Positions 53,914 to 63,480 of a stretch of 64,000 nucleotides of DNA are shown here, in pieces (within the stretch, counting starts at the first letter, position 1; each line of letters begins with the position of its first letter). The position numbers and the translations under genes are program-made. Source of the stretch: an uncultured Cedecea sp. (lineage in GTDB: Bacteria > Pseudomonadota > Gammaproteobacteria > Enterobacterales > Enterobacteriaceae); contig NZ_CANMLV010000003.1 in assembly GCF_947498825.1 (NCBI RefSeq), positions 124,001-188,000 on the forward strand, read 5' to 3'. A model generated the notes under the pieces. It ran no database searches, had not been told where the DNA came from, and was given only the letters and a program-made list of their open reading frames with translations.

Positions 53914-56440
53914 TTTCTGTTCCTTCTCTTTTATTGCTGGCATACGATTTCAAACCGGTACATACGACATCTCCAACCCAGATAGCGCCACGCGCCTGAC
54001 TGAGTTCTAATTCAACTTCGCAAGTTTTATTTGCGCCATAGTTGAAGTCAATCGTTGGATATTTTTTGTCGATATCCATGACAAATTCACCATTGTTATC
54101 CGTCTGGGTACGACCGATATGGTTATTAATTTTTGCATTAGATAATACAGTGCCATTTTCCGCACGAATTCTTCCAGAAACGGTTACCATTTGCTTAATT
54201 CCTGGTTCAATAACAGCAACGTTACCAGGATAAAGTGTCAGGTTGGTTTTACGGTTGCTGACAATGTCATAGCTATCCTGTGAATTTTTGTTGTTCTGAA
54301 TCTCAATTTCGTTACGGCTATAAGGTGACAGTGGTAAATAACTGTACTTTCCTTTGACGGGATAATAGCGACCGTTAACTTTCGCACTGATCAAAGTATT
54401 ATCATCCAGCCCGGTATTAATAATTATCCCTGAGTTGCCCTCACTGCGTCCGCTGGCAGCAAAATGTTTACCTTGCCAGCCAGCAGAACCACTCGCAGTT
54501 AAGTTAGTATTGATGTAACCATCAGTACCAGTATTGACGTTTAATGTACCTGCAGAATATCGGGTATTAAATTGGGCATAGGCTCCACCACTGAGAGTTT
54601 TATCATCACGAGTGTCGCCTGAGATTGCACGGGAAATATTCGCACCTACCGACCTGATGGTACTGTCTTCGTCAAAGTTTTTACGTGCGGCAATGTTTGC
54701 CAGAGTATAGCCATTCTGGTGAGTCATACCGGCACTGATCCAGTTGCCTAATGGTAATGAGAAGTCCAGAGCAATATATTTGTCTAAATTAGAAGAGCTG
54801 TTACCAAGACTATTATAACGTTGTACACCCGCGCGCACCGCAACAGAACCGTAAGTACCAGAATAGACATTCTGAGAGTAGTCTGCAGTGTAGTAGCGTG
54901 ATTTGTAACGATGATCATCGTTATAACTTACCGTCAGTGTTCCTAATTTATTTGTTAATGCATTGAGATTTAACGTACCACCAATCGCCTGGTTATTGGC
55001 GGTGCTACGACGTAATCGATCGCCAATCTTTGTGCGTTCCTGGTTTATCCAGATAGAGCTGAACCCACCAGGCAACGCCGCAGTCACACTGCTGATAAGG
55101 CTTGCTGATTTATCACTTGCCAGCATGTTTTGGATACTGACTTGAAGTGTATTCAGAACAGGCAGAGAGAGCCGGGTTTCTGCAATACCCAGATTATCAT
55201 AGCCATAACCACTGGCGGCCCAGCTTAACGTCTTTAATGAGCCCGCCGCGGAAACGCCAGCAAGCATACTGTCTTTTGCCGGCAAGATTTTGTTTTCTTC
55301 TGACCAGCGTTCCATATGGAAACTTCCGCCCCATACTTGCCATCTCAGCGGTGTACCTGCACCACGCGGACCACTATAAATTTTATTCACGCGTTGCATG
55401 CGTTTACTGACAACTGCACCATTGACGATAACTTCAACCTCAACGTCATAGATCCCGAAAGGCAATTTACTGGTATCGACTTCATGGTTACCCATATTAA
55501 AGTTTTGCACGCTCATCAGACGATCATCACGTAACACGTGAACTTCGCCCGCAGCAGGCAGAAAGGCCACAATCGGAGTAATGGATTGAGTATCATCGAA
55601 AACGGTTGAGCTGGACTCGTTTCCCCAGGAAGCGCCATAGATTTTACCGGCTGAAATAGCATTCATTGGGCCCAGGGATTGTAAATTCCAGGTATCCAGC
55701 ATACCTGCGGCAAATCGTTTACCCGCAAAATCACGTTCATACATGACTTTATAAAGCTGAAAGTCTCGGTTATTGCTTCCGATACCATACAGTGAGCCGT
55801 CAAGTGCAACATGGTGTTCACGTAATGCGGTCACGCTGTTAAGCGATAAGTAGCTGGAAGTGTTGCTCCCCCCGGTACGCATCTGGTTGTTATAAACACC
55901 AAGGCTGTAATCCAGGGTGGAACTTATGGCATTGACGCTAGACTCACCAATATCTTCGCTACGGGAACGTAGAATTGTCCCCAGAGCTTGCTGGTCTACC
56001 ACAAGCTGTAGCAACAATTGCTTTAAATTCAGCGATAACTGAGCACCTTGAGTAACATCAATAATCAGTTGTTGATTAAATGCTTCATCTGAAATGCTGT
56101 CTAGTTTCTGGCGAGTGAGTTCATTGACTGTTGCATTATCGCTATTATTTTCTAGTTCTATTTTTTTAATAAGAATCTTACCCTTCTCTAAAAATATTTG
56201 GGCATTACCGATTCGTTGATCGCTTTCTGTACCTGAACTTCCTTTAAAATGGATAAATAATGGAATACTCATACCATTTTGCAATACTTGGCTAAATGTC
56301 TGAGGGATAATTATGCCGTCAATCTCTTGAATATTTTTAGTATTTGCAGAAACAGCAGGTGCTGATATAGAAAGTGCTATAGATATAGCAATCAGCGTTT
56401 TGTAAAAAATAGGGGAGGTATTCGCAGGCATGATTATCAT
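53903..56440 (-). CDS. ecpC: Outer-membrane usher EcpC
   Basis: An 845-residue (842 from the second ATG at 56431) alpha-fimbrial usher. A signal peptide is followed by a long beta-barrel with repeated aromatic-Gly strands, for example [13 protein letters not shown] and [24 protein letters not shown]. It ends in a carboxypeptidase-regulatory-like Ig domain ([20 protein letters not shown]). It secretes and assembles EcpA/EcpD at the outer membrane. It closely tracks E. coli EcpC, and lies 17 bp behind ecpB. Confidence 0.95.
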   Translation of the reverse strand: MIIMPANTSPIFYKTLIAISIALSISAPAVSANTKNIQEIDGIIIPQTFSQVLQNGMSIPLFIHFKGSSGTESDQRIGNAQIFLEKGKILIKKIELENNSDNATVNELTRQKLDSISDEAFNQQLIIDVTQGAQLSLNLKQLLLQLVVDQQALGTILRSRSEDIGESSVNAISSTLDYSLGVYNNQMRTGGSNTSSYLSLNSVTALREHHVALDGSLYGIGSNNRDFQLYKVMYERDFAGKRFAAGMLDTWNLQSLGPMNAISAGKIYGASWGNESSSTVFDDTQSITPIVAFLPAAGEVHVLRDDRLMSVQNFNMGNHEVDTSKLPFGIYDVEVEVIVNGAVVSKRMQRVNKIYSGPRGAGTPLRWQVWGGSFHMERWSEENKILPAKDSMLAGVSAAGSLKTLSWAASGYGYDNLGIAETRLSLPVLNTLQVSIQNMLASDKSASLISSVTAALPGGFSSIWINQERTKIGDRLRRSTANNQAIGGTLNLNALTNKLGTLTVSYNDDHRYKSRYYTADYSQNVYSGTYGSVAVRAGVQRYNSLGNSSSNLDKYIALDFSLPLGNWISAGMTHQNGYTLANIAARKNFDEDSTIRSVGANISRAISGDTRDDKTLSGGAYAQFNTRYSAGTLNVNTGTDGYINTNLTASGSAGWQGKHFAASGRSEGNSGIIINTGLDDNTLISAKVNGRYYPVKGKYSYLPLSPYSRNEIEIQNNKNSQDSYDIVSNRKTNLTLYPGNVAVIEPGIKQMVTVSGRIRAENGTVLSNAKINNHIGRTQTDNNGEFVMDIDKKYPTIDFNYGANKTCEVELELSQARGAIWVGDVVCTGLKSYASNKREGTENES

Positions 56441-56457
56441 CCATTAACATTGAAATG

Positions 56458-57126
56458 CTATTTCACAGAAACAAAATGCTCTCCTTGCCAGAGTGCAACA
56501 CGACTATTTTTATTATTTACATCTACACGAGAAAATTTACGATCACGACCAGGCATCAGAAAATAGTTTTCTTTGCACTCTTTACCTTCGACTGACTTAA
56601 GGCAAGGACCATATGCAATAATTCTTAATGTTGCATTACCGGTATTAGTCATCTTTCCGTTATCATAGGTATGGCTGTATTTAGCTTTGCGTGGTGCAAC
56701 AACTAATATCGTCCCTATTCTTGCAGAGGCTGTCGCCATAGCACTTCTTGTGGTATTTCCTTGCTGAACATCACTTAATGCCTGATCAAACCAAACAATA
56801 CGATAATAACGTTCTTTATCGTCCTCTGATCCTTTATAAAAAAAACGGACGTTTTCATTGGCTTTCGCAGGAAGTAACATACTTGCCGGTGTCATTAGTA
56901 CCTCACCCGCTTTTTCCATTGGAATAACTTTGCCATCTTCTAAAGGTGAGGAAATACGTTCGATACTGATATTAACTAAACGTCCTGTATCTGTTGGATT
57001 CTTAATTTCCTTATTCAGTACGTTATTATCACTGTTCATAAATGAAGATATGTCTCCAACATCTAAAGCATATGCCGGAAACATAGTACTAACCAACAGA
57101 CTGATAGCCAGAATACTTTTTTTCAT
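56458..57126 (-). CDS. ecpB: Fimbrial chaperone EcpB
   Basis: A 222-residue periplasmic chaperone. The signal peptide ends [11 protein letters not shown]. Conserved parts: [76 protein letters not shown]. The start is ATG 57126; the frame upstream uses only TTG. It stabilises pilin subunits before usher delivery. A strong hairpin separates it from ecpA. Confidence 0.95.
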   Translation of the reverse strand: MKKSILAISLLVSTMFPAYALDVGDISSFMNSDNNVLNKEIKNPTDTGRLVNISIERISSPLEDGKVIPMEKAGEVLMTPASMLLPAKANENVRFFYKGSEDDKERYYRIVWFDQALSDVQQGNTTRSAMATASARIGTILVVAPRKAKYSHTYDNGKMTNTGNATLRIIAYGPCLKSVEGKECKENYFLMPGRDRKFSRVDVNNKNSRVALWQGEHFVSVK

Positions 57127-57143
57127 TATGGTCAATTCCTAAT

Positions 57144-57169
57144 ATAAGCAGGGGAGAACCCCTGCTTAT
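57144..57169 (-). promoter_or_regulatory. Intercistronic hairpin after ecpA
   Basis: ATAAGCAGGGG pairs perfectly with CCCCTGCTTAT (11 bp, AGAA loop). It starts 11 bp after the ecpA stop and lacks a strong T-run. It can stabilise the ecpA message or stop part of transcription, giving excess pilin over chaperone and usher. Confidence 0.8.
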
Positions 57170-57180
57170 TCAAATATAAA

Positions 57181-57768
57181 TCAGCTGGTCCAGGTTGCAT
57201 CAAACTGAACACTAACATCACCACTCCAGATACCTTCTGGCAGAGAGCTGAACTCAGTCGCCGCTGTAGTACCGTCAGTTGTGCCGCTGATGATTTTGAA
57301 AGTGAATCCGTCTTGAGCAGAAGTACGACCTGCTTGGTTGTAAGAGTTGCTTAATGAACTTAAGTTGCCGCCCATAATGTTATTAGCAGTATCGATCATG
57401 ACTAATGGGCTTGCAGCTGTTACTGCTTCGCCATTGTATTCAACACCGACTTTCAGAGTAGAACCAGACTGATCAAGCTGAGTCAGGGTATCAGTCAGTA
57501 CACGTGAAGTCAGTTTAAAGTCAGTTGCTGTTTCGTCACCTTCAACAGTCACATCGAACAGACCGTTGGCTGAGTTAAAGCCTTTAATGCCTTCAGCGTA
57601 TTGGAATGACAGGCTACCCAATGGAGTGACAACCAGTTTACTGGCGGTGTCTTTTTTCGCGGTAGCAGACCAGGTTGCAACTGCCTGAGCGCTAATGTCA
57701 GCAGCTTGAGCAATGCCCATACCAGAGAAAGCAGTAACCAGTGCGATTGCAATAATATTTTTTTTCAT
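57181..57768 (-). CDS. ecpA: E. coli common pilus major pilin EcpA
   Basis: A 195-residue major pilin, exactly the E. coli EcpA (MatB) length. The signal peptide ends [11 protein letters not shown]. Strong identity throughout: [36 protein letters not shown], and the C-terminus [19 protein letters not shown]. It polymerises by donor-strand exchange into adhesive fibres used in biofilm and host attachment. First gene of ecpABCDE. Unlike E. coli, no ecpR lies upstream. Confidence 0.97.
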   Translation of the reverse strand: MKKNIIAIALVTAFSGMGIAQAADISAQAVATWSATAKKDTASKLVVTPLGSLSFQYAEGIKGFNSANGLFDVTVEGDETATDFKLTSRVLTDTLTQLDQSGSTLKVGVEYNGEAVTAASPLVMIDTANNIMGGNLSSLSNSYNQAGRTSAQDGFTFKIISGTTDGTTAATEFSSLPEGIWSGDVSVQFDATWTS

Positions 57769-58572
57769 AGCTTTATCATCCTAATTAGATTTTTGGCTTT
57801 TGCCGTTGGTCCGTAAAATGTAATAATGTTTCACGTGAGTAATGCATTTATTTCTGAAACTTCAATTCATTTCTATTTAATATTCTTAAAATAAGTCATT
57901 AGTGCGTAATTGACGTATTTATTGAAAATGTTTAAGTAGAAAGAAATTTTTCCAAAGGTTCAGTAAAACAGTACGGCTTAATTAACATTTTGAGTTGTTA
58001 ATTTAATCTTCCATGATTTTGGGATTTCATGCCTTTGTGTTTTTAATCTACCCTGTGAAGGTATGGGGGAAGTATATTGATGGGCGGGGGAGAGTAATAT
58101 CAGCGAAACCTTATATTACTGTAGGTTGATTCCTACAAGTGTAGGAATGTTCTTGTGGTGTGTTTTTAATGCTTGTAACTCATTGTATTTAAATGGGTTA
58201 TTTTGTCATGATTATATTCATAACAAACACCAGGTAATTATTTAAAGTAAATAAACATTAAATTATCACTTTGTTAACATTTTAAAAGTGAAAAAAAGCA
58301 ATGAAATTGATCCAGGTCAATTTTTTGCTGCTTATTATTTCCTGTTATTCTACGAAATTAAAAATAGCTGCGTGAATTTGAATGGTCTGATAAGTATCTG
58401 ACTGTCAGGGGACGATATTCCTGAAAAATTAGCGGTGGTGCTGGCACTTTTTTCTGTAGCACAGGCAATGAATACCATCATGGAAACGCTTAAAGCGCAT
58501 CTCTGGGTAAATATGAACGCTTCTCTTATCTCCCCGCCCGATTTTAGCTGGGCGAGGGGGAGAGGATTTTTA
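57769..58572. other. ecp promoter region without ecpR
   Basis: About 800 bp, AT-rich, between ecpA and the kinase gene. E. coli has ecpR in this position; here no ecpR-like coding sequence is seen in any frame I read. It holds the 18-bp palindrome at 58130-58147. A GC-rich hairpin (about 58529-58563, CTCCCCGCCC / GGGCGAGGGGGAG) just after the kinase stop has no T-run on that strand. Confidence 0.6.
58130..58147. promoter_or_regulatory. 18-bp palindrome, candidate EvgA-type box
   Basis: TTCCTACAAGTGTAGGAA has perfect 8-bp arms around AG, with an extra TGTAGG just upstream (58120-58125). Its form resembles the inverted repeat bound by EvgA in E. coli, as I remember it. It is about 360 bp upstream of ecpA and 440 bp from the kinase gene end. 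Confidence 0.6.
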
Positions 58573-61500
58573 CTAGGGGGTAAAATCTTGTATTGCGATG
58601 TCTAGCTCATCCAGTAAATCTTGAGTATGTTCCAGCATTGCTAATAGCCCGTCATCCGAGTCAGCTTGCATCAGTTTATCTTCCAGCAACTGTGTCTGAT
58701 CGGCGAGTGCTGTGGAACCCAGTAACAGAGCAGTCCCTCTGATGCGATGAATATGATACTTCATGGCTTGATAGTCAGAGTGCATGAGCGCGACATGCGC
58801 CTTAGAAAAGTCGTTACGGTTTTCTTGTTGGGCATCTTTTAAAGCATTTAACATCAATAGCCTGTTTCCCTGAGCTAAAACCGTCAGGCGTTTCATATCA
58901 AAGAAGGAGCTAACTTCAGGCTTTATATCAAACAACAGCAGGGCGAGCTGCGAAATGTTTATTGGTTTAAACAGGCAAAAATTCATGCCGGCAGCCAGAC
59001 AACGTTCACGTTCATGTATTTGGGCGGTTGCCGTCAATCCACAGATAATGATGTTGCTGTTATGTTCGCGTACTGTTTTCGCCAGGGTGACACCATCCAT
59101 AACGGGCATATTGACGTCCGTTATTAATATATCGTAATGGGCCTGCTGCAACAAAGAAAGTGCTTCCTGGCCATCGGCAGCTTCGTCTGACTTGATACCC
59201 AGTGTGCTGAGCTGACGCTGTAACAGCAAACGCCCTGCAGGCAGATCGTCAGCGATTAATACACGTAAATTCGGATCAACACTCACAGGAACGGGAGTGA
59301 TGACAGGGGATTCAACGATAACATCATTTTTTGTTTCAACAGGAAGGACTATTGTTAGTGTTGTACCTTTGCCTTCTTCGCTTTGCAGAAAGATAGTTCC
59401 CCTCATTTTGCTCATGAGTACTTTACTGATAGTGAGCCCCAGCCCGGATCCTTGCTCTGTCGACTGATGTCCTGCCTGGATAAATGCTTCAAACAGACGC
59501 GATTGAACATGTTGCGCGATACCAGGCCCTGTATCAGTCACAATAATAATGAGGTTTTTTTGATTCTCTAATGAGACAGATATGTTGATGCTGCCTTGCT
59601 GGGTAAACTTTACCGCATTGTCAATCACATTGTTTAGCACTTGTCCCAGCCGCTGAAAATCGAGAAGCATAACTTGATCGCTGGCAACACATGATGTGTA
59701 GTCGATTGAAATTCCTTTTTTATTGGCAATGTCTTGAAATAATACAATTTTAGACATAATCAGAGTATCGATTTTCCCCCACTCAGGTGAGACCTCAATC
59801 ATTCCTGATTCGACCTTTTCAATATCCAGTATTTCGCCGATCAACTTAAGTAATAAATGTGAAGCCTTGGCTGCCTGATCTATCGAGACTTTATCTTCAT
59901 TTTTGAAATATGCTGATGCGTGTTGTAATAGTTCAAGATAACCAACAATAGCACTGACTGGCGTTCTGAGCTCATGACTCATTCTGGAGAGAAACTCCTG
60001 TTTCTCTTTGCCGGCTTGTTGTACCTTATTTTTCTCTTGTTCTAGCAAGCGTTGTAAACGTTTTCTTTTACGTACTGCTAACGTCAGATAGATTATCCAT
60101 ATGACACAACTGAGAACCAGTAAAGTCGCCAGTACCGTGACGATATAAAAAGGCTTGTTATATAACTCCCAAGTTTCAGTTTTAACATTAGGCAGGCGTA
60201 ACCATTTACTGACTATTTGAAACATTTCCCGCTGCGGAACGTTATCCCATGCTTTATCCAGAATGGATTTTAACTCTGGTTCGTGCGGTGATACGCTGAA
60301 AGTAAAGGCTGCTGGCATGGTATTCGGTAGGGGCTGCCAGAGAAGCCGATCGTGATAATAATGTTCACTGAAGTAACGTACTGTTAAACGGTTGGCAATA
60401 GCAGCATCAACTTTACCACTGGCAAGCAAATTCAGCGCAGTATTGACATTTTTGACTGGCCTCCATTTGATATCAGTATATTGTCTTTGTAACGTCGTCA
60501 GTAAGGGATGTTCATCAGATAATGCGACACTCATTCCGGGGCGCAATTCGGCGCTGGAAAAGTTGTCTTTTCTGACAACACTGACAAACTGTGTATTAAT
60601 AAATGGTTGGGTATATAACAAGGAATGATTCTTTTTAGTGTCATAAATGGCAGGTACGACCATATGCCAGCCACCTTTATTTATTTCACTTATCATCTCG
60701 TCATAAGATCTGACCATTATTGGCTCGAAAGTAAGCCCTGTCTGTAAATTGATTAAATTTAAAACGTCACCGGTAATACCACGAATATCTTGTTCACTGT
60801 CTATCAATGTGTAAGGCATGTACCAGGGATTAACAATCACCTTGATTTTTTTGTTCTGACTTAGCCACTGTTGTTCGTGGGGAGTATAGGCAAGAGGGTC
60901 AATGAGAAATGAGAGATCCCCTTTATCAATCGTTGAGTACGCAATCTGGCCATGCATATTTTCATCAATATGGCTCAGTACATTATTAAAAATTCTTTGT
61001 AATTCAGATTGTTCGGTGCGAAATAAAAACACACTGTTTTTTTGCGGTTCTGACCAGTACTTCAGCGTGACGATGGTATTCTGGAACTCCTGGGAAAGCC
61101 AGATACTGGTGGTGAGTGAATCACCAATAAAATAATTATCCTCTCCTGTGGAGAGCTTCTTGAGCGCCTCTTCATAATTGCTGTAACGGATGATATCGGC
61201 ATTGGGAAATGACTGATAAATAAATTGATCATCAGGGTAGTTTCCATAAGCAGAAACACGGACGTTTTCCTGACTGGCTACAGGCGACATCGTATTTGAT
61301 ATGCTGGTAACCAGGTTAGGCCAGGAGCGTGTCACCGCCATGGATGCAATGAGTGATTGATCAGTTCCAGGCAGATATTCCAGTCCGGTTAACACGGCGT
61401 CCAGTTTATCCTCTTTAAGGGCTTCTATCGCTTGTTGCTTGTTATCTAACCGAATGACTTTTATATGAGTACCAAGCGAACTCTGAATAATCGCCAGATA

Positions 61501-61752
61501 ATCGGCATTTATTCCTCGATAGCGGTCAGTGAATATATTTTGTACCACGGGTGAATGGGTTTGAGGGTATATGCCGACACGCAGCGCTTTATGATTATTT
61601 AGCCAGTGCTTATCCTCTTCAGATAGTGAGATTGCAACCGGAAATACTTGCCGCTGTGAGGTAAGTTCTAGCTCGTCAGGCATCGATGCTTGAACGCGAC
61701 TAAATGCCATCATGAGTAGCACTATAAAGATAAACAAGGCTTGTCTAATCAT
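58573..61752 (-). CDS. EvgS/BvgS-like hybrid sensor kinase
   Basis: A 1059-residue unorthodox sensor kinase. Order: signal/membrane segment 4-20; two periplasmic Venus-flytrap (SBP_bac_3) domains about 50-275 and 295-520; membrane helix 534-560; HisKA with His593 in MSHELRTP; HATPase with Asn712, DTGPG 740-744, GSGLGL 768-773; receiver with Asp879 in TDVNMPVMDG; Hpt with His1002 in IHRIRG. This is the four-step phosphorelay of EvgS/BvgS. E. coli EvgS is longer and has a PAS domain before HisKA; only about 30 residues lie there here. Overlaps the regulator gene by 4 bp. Stimulus unknown; EvgS responds to mild acid. Confidence 0.93.
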   Translation of the reverse strand: MIRQALFIFIVLLMMAFSRVQASMPDELELTSQRQVFPVAISLSEEDKHWLNNHKALRVGIYPQTHSPVVQNIFTDRYRGINADYLAIIQSSLGTHIKVIRLDNKQQAIEALKEDKLDAVLTGLEYLPGTDQSLIASMAVTRSWPNLVTSISNTMSPVASQENVRVSAYGNYPDDQFIYQSFPNADIIRYSNYEEALKKLSTGEDNYFIGDSLTTSIWLSQEFQNTIVTLKYWSEPQKNSVFLFRTEQSELQRIFNNVLSHIDENMHGQIAYSTIDKGDLSFLIDPLAYTPHEQQWLSQNKKIKVIVNPWYMPYTLIDSEQDIRGITGDVLNLINLQTGLTFEPIMVRSYDEMISEINKGGWHMVVPAIYDTKKNHSLLYTQPFINTQFVSVVRKDNFSSAELRPGMSVALSDEHPLLTTLQRQYTDIKWRPVKNVNTALNLLASGKVDAAIANRLTVRYFSEHYYHDRLLWQPLPNTMPAAFTFSVSPHEPELKSILDKAWDNVPQREMFQIVSKWLRLPNVKTETWELYNKPFYIVTVLATLLVLSCVIWIIYLTLAVRKRKRLQRLLEQEKNKVQQAGKEKQEFLSRMSHELRTPVSAIVGYLELLQHASAYFKNEDKVSIDQAAKASHLLLKLIGEILDIEKVESGMIEVSPEWGKIDTLIMSKIVLFQDIANKKGISIDYTSCVASDQVMLLDFQRLGQVLNNVIDNAVKFTQQGSINISVSLENQKNLIIIVTDTGPGIAQHVQSRLFEAFIQAGHQSTEQGSGLGLTISKVLMSKMRGTIFLQSEEGKGTTLTIVLPVETKNDVIVESPVITPVPVSVDPNLRVLIADDLPAGRLLLQRQLSTLGIKSDEAADGQEALSLLQQAHYDILITDVNMPVMDGVTLAKTVREHNSNIIICGLTATAQIHERERCLAAGMNFCLFKPINISQLALLLFDIKPEVSSFFDMKRLTVLAQGNRLLMLNALKDAQQENRNDFSKAHVALMHSDYQAMKYHIHRIRGTALLLGSTALADQTQLLEDKLMQADSDDGLLAMLEHTQDLLDELDIAIQDFTP

Positions 61753-62384
61753 CGTTTACTGAGTTTATTTTGATGGGCAAATGAAATGAGCGCGATAAGA
61801 GAGTTACAGCCCAGTTTCTCCATAAGCCGGGTTTTATAGGTACTGACTGTTTTACTGCTGATATTCATTGTTTCGCTGATTTTTTGGTTATCAAGCCCAC
61901 TGAGCATATAGCTCATCACCTTCATTTCTTGGGATGACAAGGACTCAAGACGCTGCATATCGGTTATCATTTCGTTTTTTTCTTTCAAAAAGAAAGGGAA
62001 AAAACTGTATCCTTTTTGTGCGGACTCAATGGCTGTAATAATATTGCCCATTTCTTGGGTTTTACTAATAAAAGCATTTGCCCCGGCCTCGGCCGATTTT
62101 TTACTGTAGTAACGTTCATTTTTAGCTGATACGACGATAAGCAGGCCTTCGAAGCCGGAACTGCGTAATTTTTCAACCAGCTCTATACCATTCAACACCG
62201 GGATTTCAACGTCAATAATGACAATATCTGTAGGTGAATCTTTCAGAAAGTGAAAGGCTGAAAGACCATCCTCAAATTCATTTTCGATTTTCAGCTGTTG
62301 CTTTTCAAGAACGCTACGAATAGCCATTCTTGCCAGAGGATGATCATCGACTATTGTTACGTTGCTTAAAATTTCTTTAGTCAT
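61749..62384 (-). CDS. EvgA-like NarL/FixJ response regulator
   Basis: A 211-residue response regulator. The receiver (about 8-125) has the acidic pair DD at 13-14 and phospho-acceptor Asp58 in VIIDVEIPVLNG; the LuxR-type helix-turn-helix is at about 148-205 with ISSKTVSTYKTRLMEKLG. The sequence resembles E. coli EvgA along its length (VSAKNERYYSKKSAEAGANAF). It precedes and overlaps the kinase gene by 4 bp. Likely targets are its own operon and, by position, the ecp pilus operon. Short extra N-terminus relative to EvgA. Confidence 0.92.
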   Translation of the reverse strand: MTKEILSNVTIVDDHPLARMAIRSVLEKQQLKIENEFEDGLSAFHFLKDSPTDIVIIDVEIPVLNGIELVEKLRSSGFEGLLIVVSAKNERYYSKKSAEAGANAFISKTQEMGNIITAIESAQKGYSFFPFFLKEKNEMITDMQRLESLSSQEMKVMSYMLSGLDNQKISETMNISSKTVSTYKTRLMEKLGCNSLIALISFAHQNKLSKR

Positions 62385-63480
62385 ACTTATACTGTGCCTT
62401 GTGTTACAGAGTCATCCTGCTTTCAGTTTATTAGGTCATCATTGTCGCTCTGACAATCGAGTCGCGGAGTTTATCTTGACTGGCCTGTTGATGAAAAACT
62501 TTGCGTATAAGCAACTAAAATTATCGGAATAATCGTGATTATAGTCTGTTTTTGTAAGCTTTATGTTTTTTTAATCTGTCCTTTTGTCAGTTTATATATT
62601 TTTAAAATAAAAAGACTATGTTGCATTTTATTAAATTGGCATCTTAATAAAAAATGCTGCTATATGTTTTTATATAATTGTTTTTTAACTTTCGTCAGAT
62701 GCGTTTTTTATTACTAATGAGTGTGGTTGTTTTTTAGGTTTGGACTCTTTGGCTGACTCTTAAGAGCTGTTTCTGCCAGCGTTTTCTTATCTTATTTAGT
62801 TGATTAAAATGATGTTTTTTTTACATTTTGTCTCTGTGTTTTTCGTTTCTTTATTTACAGTTTGTTATTTTATTTACCCATGAAGTAGAATATTTAACAA
62901 ATTATTTTACTGTTCAGTTAAAGTGATTTTTATTAATATTTTTCACAAGAATGAAATGTTTTATTATCTCCAGAGTGTGTTTAGTTAACCCGGTTGAAAT
63001 TTTATTTCACTTATTAAATGATTTAATTTTTTGTATTTATTGGTTTATTTCCTTCATAACCCGATCTTGATGCTTTTTCAGATGGTCTCTGGTGCTTGAT
63101 TTGTTAGCGAAAAACAGGGCCTTAACATCCCTCTAAGAATAAAAAATTCCACAAGACCATGCCACCATTAAAATTAAAATGCCTAAATAACATGTAGTTA
63201 TGATGTTATTTTGATGGTTGTTTACTATTTAAATTAATTTTTGTTAGTTAGTGTGACTTGTTTCACATAGGTAGGAATATTTTATTCCTTGCCGGGATAA
63301 GTATGGTAAATAAGCAGTTATAAAGATGACTTCAGGTGCCGGTTATGGGGAATTGCCAGGAGAGGCATGATACAGGCCATCAGTATTCTGAACTGAAATC
63401 GTCAAGTATCAGGGATTATTAACTATAAGTAATTTATTGTTTTTTTTTATAATTTTAGTGCGATACCAGGAGCCAGACCA
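62385..63480. other. Long AT-rich region without a supported gene
   Basis: About 1.1 kb of very AT-rich DNA between the divergent evgA-like and GH3 genes. A 60-codon plus-strand frame at 62535-62717 is Cys/Phe/Leu-heavy with no ribosome-binding site, and is left out. An inverted repeat AGGAATA-TTT-TATTCCT lies at 63273-63289. The rest looks like H-NS-type promoter DNA. Confidence 0.5.

Noticed and set aside
58402-58605. Open frame of 67 codons on the plus strand (contains KLAVVLALFSVAQAMNTIME), partly antisense to the kinase gene end
   Set aside because: It has no ATG near its beginning, no ribosome-binding site and no family I recognise. It could be a gene remnant, but the evidence is only an open frame with hydrophobic content.
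62535-62717. 60-codon plus-strand frame upstream of the GH3 gene
   Set aside because: Very Cys/Phe/Leu-rich from AT-rich DNA, no ribosome-binding site, looks like a chance frame.
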